Position numbers and translations under genes: made by a program
Shown here: in pieces, positions 37,340-42,389 of the stretch
Layout of the letters: every line of letters starts with the position of its first letter
Position numbering within the stretch: the stretch's first letter is position 1
The notes under the pieces: generated by a model
Seen by the model: the letters and a program-made list of their open reading frames with translations, nothing else
What the model was told of the DNA's origin: nothing
The model's database searches: none
Assembly (NCBI GenBank): GCA_021300195.1
Contig: JAJTIE010000006.1
Location: 1 to 42,389 of the forward strand
DNA from: Bacteroidota bacterium
GTDB lineage: Bacteria; Bacteroidota; Bacteroidia; J057; JAJTIE01
DNA: 42,389 nucleotides
Direction of reading: 5' to 3'

Positions 37340-37743
37340 TTAAACGAGCCATTCTGTGTGTAGATGACGAGAAAATGGTGCTAGACAACCTCCTGGACCA
37401 GCTCGAAAACACCTTCGGGGATACATTTGAGTACGAGGTGGCAGAAAGTGCCGAAGAAGCCTGGGAAGTGATAGAGGATCTTGTTTCGGATGGATTTGAG
37501 ATGGTCCTCGTCATTAGCGACTGGCTGATGCCACGGGTAAAGGGCGATACTTTTCTGATTGAGCTACACGCAAAGTATCCGCAGACAGTAACCATTATGC
37601 TCACCGGCCAGGCCGAACAGGACGCGGTACTTAATGCGAAGAACAACGCTAATCTGTTTGCCTATATACAAAAACCCTGGAACGAGGAGGACCTGATGGA
37701 ACGGGTAAATATAGCCTTTTCACAACTTGGTATTACTGTATAG
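37336..37743 (+). CDS. Receiver-only response regulator
   Basis: A 135-residue single receiver domain: D10/D11, phospho-acceptor D62 in ISDWLMPRVKGD, T90 and K113 in IQKPW. No output domain follows. The first 115 residues align without gaps with the receiver of the next gene (D62, T90 and K113 at the same numbers; shared ILCVDDEKM, LDNL, MLTGQA/LLTGQA, KPW), showing a local duplication. It overlaps the kinase gene by 4 bp. It may act as a phosphate sink or a branch competing with the phosphatase-linked receiver. Confidence 0.93.
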   Translation: MIKRAILCVDDEKMVLDNLLDQLENTFGDTFEYEVAESAEEAWEVIEDLVSDGFEMVLVISDWLMPRVKGDTFLIELHAKYPQTVTIMLTGQAEQDAVLNAKNNANLFAYIQKPWNEEDLMERVNIAFSQLGITV

Positions 37744-37777
37744 GCATACCGAATCACATGCTTATTTATAAGTTTAA

Positions 37778-39433
37778 ATGAAAAAATGCACCATACTGTG
37801 TGTAGACGACGAAAAAATGATCCTGGATAATCTGGAGGATCAGATACGGCAGCGCATGGGCGAAGAGTTTGATATAGAAATTGCTGAGAGTGGAGCTGAG
37901 GCATTAGAAATAATGGAGGAATTGGAGGCCGATGGGCGGCCACTAGCTGCTATTATTTCCGACCAGATGATGCCCGTAATGAAAGGAGATGAGTTCCTGA
38001 TAGAGGCGCACCGCAGACTGCCCGATACACCAAAAATCCTGCTGACAGGTCAGGCAGACCTGGAGGCAATACAGAACGCAATAAACAACTCAAAGCTATA
38101 CCGATACATAAGCAAGCCCTGGGAGGCCCATGACCTGATGATGACGGTAGAGGAGGCTGCGCGCAGCTACCTGCAGCATATACAACTGCTGGAGTACAAC
38201 GAGCTACTCCGGGCACTCAACCGCGCAAGCCAGGAGATATCCGGAGAAATGAACCTGAACATACTGGTAGAAAAACTGATAACTAGCACCATAAAAAATA
38301 CCGGTGCGCAGAAGGGCTACCTGGTGATGAAGCGAGACGGCGAACTGATGATAGAGGCCGTAAGCAGTATACTGGAAGTAGAGGCGAGCAGACTAAAGCA
38401 AGAGCTTGTTATAAATCGGAGCTTCGTAACACAGAATATCCTGGAAAAAATCAACATCACACTCAACTCTCTAGACTCGAACTACCACAGAATGGCCAGC
38501 CCGATATCCAACAAGGGGAAGCATATTGGCTATGTGTATGTAGAGTCGAGCGAGCAGGAGAAATACTTCGACAGACACCAGCGCGAGGTACTGGAGATGC
38601 TGGCATCTCAGGCAGCTATTTCGCTGGAAAATGCAAGCCTATACCGAAATCTGGAATTAAAGAATCAGGATATTCTGGATAGCATTGCCTATGCACGCCG
38701 GATACAGATGGCTATTATGCCCCAGATTTCCCTGCTGCAAGATGCCTGGCCCAGGTCATTTGTACAGTATAAGCCGAAGGCCATTGTAAGCGGAGATTTC
38801 TACTGGTTTTCTAAAAAAGAAGACCATCTTCTTGTAGCAGCAGTAGACTGCACGGGGCATGGCGTTCCGGGTGCTTTTATGAGTGTGATGGGCAGCAATT
38901 TTCTGAACCAGATTGTGAATGATTATTCCATCTATAATCCAGACACCATTCTGCGTATTCTTGACAGCAAGGTGAGAGACGGCCTTAATCAATATGAAGT
39001 AAAAAACGGATACAATCAGGATGGAATGGATATTGCGCTTATCTCAATCCATCTGCCCAGCAGAAAAGTGCAGTATAGTGGTGCCCGACGCCCTCTTTAT
39101 TTACTCAGAGACGAAGAAATCGTTGAGTTTTCGGGCACAAAAGCCAGCATAGGAGAAAGACGGGAGGAAAAAGAGGAATCGGTAGCATTTCCGGCACATG
39201 AATTCAAGGCCAAACCTAAAGATCGCGTCTATCTGTTTTCAGACGGCTTTGTAGACCAGTTTGGTGGAGTCAAAGGCAAAAAATTTGGACGTAAACGTTT
39301 CCAGAAACTACTACTGGAAACGGGCGGCAACAGTATAGATGCCCAACTGCACCTGATAGACCAGGCAAGCATAGACTGGCAGGGCGAGCAGGAGCAGACA
39401 GACGATATTCTGCTGATTGGTTTGGAATTTTAG
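37778..39433 (+). CDS. Response regulator with GAF-like and SpoIIE-type PP2C phosphatase domains
   Basis: A 551-residue cytoplasmic protein. Residues 1-125 are a receiver (D62, T90, K113), about 155-290 a GAF-like domain, 285-320 a short coiled linker, and 325-551 a PP2C/SpoIIE-type Ser/Thr phosphatase. Phosphatase metal ligands are D340 in VSGDFYWF, D357 in VDCTGHGVPGAFM, D489 in LFSDGF and the D542/D543 pair in TDDILLIG. Proteins of this build dephosphorylate STAS anti-sigma antagonists in partner-switching pathways, and phosphorylation of the receiver would set the activity. Gap to the previous gene is 34 bp. Confidence 0.94.
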   Translation: MKKCTILCVDDEKMILDNLEDQIRQRMGEEFDIEIAESGAEALEIMEELEADGRPLAAIISDQMMPVMKGDEFLIEAHRRLPDTPKILLTGQADLEAIQNAINNSKLYRYISKPWEAHDLMMTVEEAARSYLQHIQLLEYNELLRALNRASQEISGEMNLNILVEKLITSTIKNTGAQKGYLVMKRDGELMIEAVSSILEVEASRLKQELVINRSFVTQNILEKINITLNSLDSNYHRMASPISNKGKHIGYVYVESSEQEKYFDRHQREVLEMLASQAAISLENASLYRNLELKNQDILDSIAYARRIQMAIMPQISLLQDAWPRSFVQYKPKAIVSGDFYWFSKKEDHLLVAAVDCTGHGVPGAFMSVMGSNFLNQIVNDYSIYNPDTILRILDSKVRDGLNQYEVKNGYNQDGMDIALISIHLPSRKVQYSGARRPLYLLRDEEIVEFSGTKASIGERREEKEESVAFPAHEFKAKPKDRVYLFSDGFVDQFGGVKGKKFGRKRFQKLLLETGGNSIDAQLHLIDQASIDWQGEQEQTDDILLIGLEF

Positions 39434-39580
39434 GCTCCTGAAAGCTACGATACACCTGCCTACCCAGCCACTAGGCGGGCTGCAGGTACCCGCCCCCTGC
39501 TCCAGGGTTATGAGTCCGGGTACGCCGTGGGGCCAGACGGCTTTGACTAGGGTTTTGGCTCGTGTCGTACCGGGCGAGCC

Positions 39581-40744
39581 CTATCCGCGGTACTGTGCCT
39601 TCCACCAGCGGTCGGGGATTTCGCCCGCCAGTGCCTGGCTATAGTCAGCCTCGGCACAGGGCACCAGGCTTGGGCGCCGGTGTGTCGTGCCTGGCTGCTC
39701 TACCAGCACCTCCATCCACCAGCGCTCGCTAGCCTCGTGCTTGTAGAAGAGGATCTCTGGCACACTCCAGTCGTCTAGCGGCACCCGGTAGCGCCTCAGG
39801 TTGCTGCGGTCGGGCACGGGGCGGTCCTCTATCCGGTTGTAGTACCCCTCTATAAAGTACCAGGCTAGCAGGGCGGCCAGGGTGCTGGTTTGTAGCCGGT
39901 GGTCGTGCACGGGGTTTACCTCGCACAGGTGCAGCAGGTGGGGGTGGTAGCCCATGCCTGCATAGCGTGCCAGCTGGCAGGCCTCCTCTGCACTCAGGCC
40001 CGCAGGCTGGCTATTGCTGGCTGCGGGTGCATCGGCCAGGCGGATGGCGCTCAGGTCATAGCTCACCATGTGTGCGGTACGCAGCAGTGGCTCGGCCAGG
40101 CGCAGGTCTGCCTTCAGCTCGCCTATCCGCAGTATGTCGTAGTTCAGCTGCTGCATGGCATTGCGCTCCGTCTCGCTTACCAGGTGGTTTTGTGCACCTA
40201 TCACGGAGAAATGGTGCAGGTAATTAGGCTCATGCGTCAGGATTGCGTGGTTCACGCTCTCGTTTGTCAGTGCTACCTCGCTATCCCATATATCCAGTCG
40301 GGCATCTATGGCCACCAGGTCTACCTGCTGCTCGGCCTGCTCAAAGCCACGGTACAGGCCGTAGCTCAGGTCTTGCGTGCCTCCTATTACCATTAGGGTC
40401 TTGCCCCGCTTCAGGATGGCGTGGGCCACAAACTGCAGGGCATCCTGCACCTCCTCTGGCTCGGCCTTCTGTACCAGGTTTCCCAGGTCGCATATCTTTA
40501 GCGCGCGCGGCGCACTCAGCTGGTACAGGCGGTCGCGTATCTGGTCTGCCGCCCGCGCACAGCCTCTATCATCGGCAGAACCGCGGTCTTCGCGTATGCC
40601 AAAGAGCACCAGGTCTGCCTGGGTCCAATCCGGGAAGGCGGTAACAAACTTTTGCGTCAGGTTTCCCAGCGCATGCGGGTTTGGGCGGAATCGCGGATCG
40701 AACAGTTCGGGATTTAGCGCGTCGAAAAAGAAGGAGATGTCCAT
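39581..40744 (-). CDS. Arginase/formimidoylglutamase-like protein with altered metal ligands
   Basis: A 387-residue ureohydrolase-fold protein. The three metal motifs are visible but changed: GGTQDLSYG (His of GGDH/GGTH replaced by Gln), DARLD (His of DAHLD replaced by Arg) and SYDLSAI (second Asp of SxDxD replaced by Ser). The two-manganese site of true arginases should therefore not form. Proteins like this are widespread in Bacteroidota and usually called formimidoylglutamase; catalysis is doubtful. An in-frame codon at 40756 lies inside the divergent promoter, so ATG 40744 is chosen. Part of it (39727-39807) is repeated at 1-81. No histidine-degradation gene is nearby. Confidence 0.85.
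   Translation of the reverse strand: MDISFFFDALNPELFDPRFRPNPHALGNLTQKFVTAFPDWTQADLVLFGIREDRGSADDRGCARAADQIRDRLYQLSAPRALKICDLGNLVQKAEPEEVQDALQFVAHAILKRGKTLMVIGGTQDLSYGLYRGFEQAEQQVDLVAIDARLDIWDSEVALTNESVNHAILTHEPNYLHHFSVIGAQNHLVSETERNAMQQLNYDILRIGELKADLRLAEPLLRTAHMVSYDLSAIRLADAPAASNSQPAGLSAEEACQLARYAGMGYHPHLLHLCEVNPVHDHRLQTSTLAALLAWYFIEGYYNRIEDRPVPDRSNLRRYRVPLDDWSVPEILFYKHEASERWWMEVLVEQPGTTHRRPSLVPCAEADYSQALAGEIPDRWWKAQYRG
39727..39807 (-). repeat. 81-bp repeat, second copy
   Basis: This stretch, inside the C-terminal third of the arginase-like gene, is identical to bases 1-81. Here it is embedded in an intact gene, so it is presumably the source copy. Confidence 0.8.
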
Positions 40745-40751
40745 ACCTTTG
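40744..40751 (+). promoter_or_regulatory. TAnnTTTG element for the epimerase gene
   Basis: TACCTTTG lies 19 nt before ATG 40771 and covers the first base of the divergent arginase-like gene. Its -33 region would lie inside that gene; no TTTG is at ideal spacing. Confidence 0.45.
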
Positions 40752-40753
40752 TG

Positions 40754-40761
40754 CAAACGTA
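40754..40761 (-). promoter_or_regulatory. TAnnTTTG element for the arginase-like gene
   Basis: TACGTTTG on the minus strand ends 9 nt before ATG 40744. It is only 2 nt from the oppositely directed -7 element of the epimerase gene, so the two promoters interlock within a 26-bp spacer between start codons. Confidence 0.5.
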
Positions 40762-40770
40762 CGCAACTCG

Positions 40771-41757
40771 ATGATACTGGTAACCGGTGCTACGGGCTTT
40801 CTGGGCCTCCATGTGGTAGAAGATTTACTCAGGCACGGGTACAAGGTGCGGGTACTTGTGCGTAACCCACTCCACCCCCGCCTGGCCAGCGTGCGAGACC
40901 GCGTAACACTGGTGGAGGGAGACCTGCTAGATATCTCTAGCCTGGAGGTAGCACTGCGTGATATATCGGGCATTGTGCACGCGGCAGCACAGGTAAGCTT
41001 TTACCGCCCCTACCACCGGCAGATGGAACAGGTGAACCAAACTGGCACTGCCCGACTGGTGAATATGGCGCTGGAGATGGGTGTGGCCCGGCTGGTGTAT
41101 GTAAGCAGCATAGGCGCCCTGGGTCCGGCAGATAAAAACGGCATCATCCATGAGGACTGCAAGTGGGTGCCAGGCCTGCCTGGTACCCGGTACGGCTATA
41201 CCAAATATCTGGGTGAGCTGGAGGTGCACCGGGGCGTGGCCGAGGGGCTAGAGGCAGCCATCGTGAACCCCAGCCTGATCATAGGCCCGGGCGACTGGGC
41301 ACAGGGCAGCCCGGCACTCATACACCGCATAGCCAAGGGCATGCGGCTGTACCCGCCCGGCACAAATGGATTTGTGGGCGTGTGGGATGCAGCCAGGGCC
41401 GCACGCCTGCTACTGGAGAGCAATGTGCGAAGGGGCGAACGCTATGTGCTGAACAGCGAGAACCTGAGTTTCCGCGACTTCTTTGGCCGTGTAGCCGCCG
41501 AGCTGGGCAAGCCCGCACCCAAGTGGGTGGTGCCCCGCAGGCCCGCTATGGCCTACGGCTACCTAAATGAGCTAGCAGCCCACCTAAGGGGTACGCACCC
41601 ACTCATAACCCTGGAAAGCGCACGCACGAGCGGCGGTTTACGCAGGTTCAGCAGTGCACGCTTCCAGCGGGATTTTGGTTTTGTCTTTGAGCGGATGGAC
41701 ACTGTTATCCGCCGTACCGTAGAAGCGTATCGGAATGAAACTACATATCAACGGTAA
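40771..41757 (+). CDS. NAD(P)-dependent epimerase/dehydratase family protein
   Basis: A 328-residue extended short-chain dehydrogenase, close in layout to dihydroflavonol 4-reductase-like and 3-beta-hydroxysteroid-type members. The nucleotide loop is GATGFLG (6-12), the catalytic Ser is in YVSSIGALG and the Tyr-Lys pair is YGYTK (Y141, K145). The substrate is unknown. The frame is open to 40681, but ATG 40771 starts directly at the Rossmann strand. It overlaps thiS by 23 bp. Confidence 0.9.
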   Translation: MILVTGATGFLGLHVVEDLLRHGYKVRVLVRNPLHPRLASVRDRVTLVEGDLLDISSLEVALRDISGIVHAAAQVSFYRPYHRQMEQVNQTGTARLVNMALEMGVARLVYVSSIGALGPADKNGIIHEDCKWVPGLPGTRYGYTKYLGELEVHRGVAEGLEAAIVNPSLIIGPGDWAQGSPALIHRIAKGMRLYPPGTNGFVGVWDAARAARLLLESNVRRGERYVLNSENLSFRDFFGRVAAELGKPAPKWVVPRRPAMAYGYLNELAAHLRGTHPLITLESARTSGGLRRFSSARFQRDFGFVFERMDTVIRRTVEAYRNETTYQR

Positions 41758-41947
41758 CCCTAAGGAGGTGGCCGAAACCAGCCTGCCCCTGGATACCTAC
41801 CTGCTACAGTATGAGGGGATAACCCCAGATGCCAGGGGGATAGCCGTAGCTATAAACGGCCAAGTGGTGCCCAGGGGACAATGGGCCAGCCGGACGCTGG
41901 CAGAAGGCGACCGGCTGGAAGTAGTGCGGGCCTTTCAGGGGGGCTAG
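41735..41947 (+). CDS. thiS: Sulfur carrier protein ThiS
   Basis: A 70-residue ubiquitin-fold protein ending in the required GlyGly (FQGG), which is thiocarboxylated to deliver sulfur for the thiazole ring of thiamine. The EGDRLEVVRAFQGG end is typical. MoaD-like function is the main alternative; the motif and length favour ThiS. Other thi genes are not in the window. It begins inside the epimerase gene (23-bp overlap, different frame), so it is probably translated from the same mRNA. Confidence 0.9.
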   Translation: MKLHINGNPKEVAETSLPLDTYLLQYEGITPDARGIAVAINGQVVPRGQWASRTLAEGDRLEVVRAFQGG

Positions 41948-42086
41948 TCGAGCGGACGGAGCATGCTGCTGCCTACCCCACCGATTCAAATAGGCAGAAT
42001 CCTGCTTAGGCTACCTGAAGCTAACGGATGCTGACGAGCACAGGTCCCTGCCCAGAAAGATGCCAAGTACGCTGCCAGACACAAGA

Positions 42087-42389
42087 CTACCTGTTCGAAG
42101 CCGCGGTGCGGCTACTGGTGCGCCCGCCTATGTCTTGGTCTAAGTCGTGGTTCCACAATTGGTAGTAGTTGCGGCCGACCCAGATGCGGTTTACCTGGTC
42201 GATGCCGATCCTGCTGCTGCCATATAGATGGAGTTCGCTCTAGCGGTAGGTGGCACTACCCGTGCGGGGATTTGCTGCTAACACGCCCGGCGGGCAAACC
42301 CAAACAGGCGTGCGCTACCCCTTTTCATCCAATAGTCGCCAAAACCGCTTCTCCAATGTGTCTGTCAGCCCAATTAAATAGCGCGTAAC
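42087..42389 (-). pseudogene. Decayed fragment resembling an RHS/YD-repeat protein
   Basis: One minus-strand frame, running in from the right edge, is broken by TAG stops at 42315-42317 and 42240-42242. After the second stop it reads 50 residues to a TAG at 42087. That piece contains HLYGSSRIGI and GRNYYQLWNHDL, close to the pattern xHLYGSSRLG...YELSNHLGNV of Bacteroidota RHS repeat-associated core domains; the part after NH no longer matches. It looks like a remnant of a large RHS-type surface or toxin protein. Nothing else is recognised in 41948-42389. Similarity was judged from memory of the family only. Confidence 0.42.

Noticed and set aside
41761-41769. TAAGGAGGT, a perfect Shine-Dalgarno-like match near the start of thiS
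   Set aside because: It lies inside thiS codons with no start codon at a suitable distance, and none of the other genes here uses such a site, as expected in Bacteroidota.

Overview
The window is a 42.4 kb chromosomal stretch from a moderately GC-rich member of the Bacteroidota, most likely a free-living Cytophagales/Chitinophagales-like lineage; the exact taxon cannot be read from the sequence. The evidence is a fused secDF gene, a very large secreted protein ending in a gliding-motility/type IX secretion C-terminal domain, lipid A synthesis (lpxB), a Bacteroidota-type arginase-like protein with altered metal ligands, starts without Shine-Dalgarno sequences, and many copies of the Bacteroidota -7 promoter element TAnnTTTG.

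Layout. 1-185: an 81-bp exact copy of part of the arginase-like gene at the far end of the window. 183-653 (-): SRPBCC-domain protein. 976-4795 (+): DEAD-box RNA helicase, then a Fur-family regulator, a STAS anti-sigma antagonist, purA, and a CAU-anticodon tRNA with its own promoter and terminator. 4974-15292 (-): crotonase-family hydratase; a translation operon (thrS-infC-rpmI-rplT) behind a LuxR-type response regulator and a GmhB-like phosphatase; an esterase, an M1 peptidase and engB with overlapping ends; lpxB; and a carboxypeptidase-regulatory-like protein. 15478-22784 (-): BatA-like membrane protein, secDF and groES-groEL. 23193-28512 (+): T9SS-type giant protein, ribE, surE, fabD. 28768-31167 (-): rarA and an isolated DppB-type permease. 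31316-34519 (+): mpl, plsY, tgt. 34698-39433 (+): a signalling cluster made of a PstS-like lipoprotein, a histidine kinase, a receiver-only response regulator and a receiver-GAF-PP2C phosphatase. 39581-41947: arginase-like protein (-) divergent from an NAD-dependent epimerase and thiS (+). 42087-42389 (-): decayed remnant resembling an RHS/YD-repeat protein.

Most of the window is housekeeping: translation, protein folding and export, envelope lipid and peptidoglycan metabolism, purine and riboflavin synthesis. Two observations stand out. First, the signalling cluster at 34.7-39.4 kb pairs a solute-binding lipoprotein with a two-component/PP2C pathway instead of a transporter, suggesting ligand sensing linked to a partner-switching output; a STAS protein that could serve such an output is encoded at 3.0 kb. 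Second, for at least nine genes the best promoter -7 element ends only 3-9 nt before the most plausible start codon, which predicts leaderless or nearly leaderless mRNAs as a common mode of expression in this organism.
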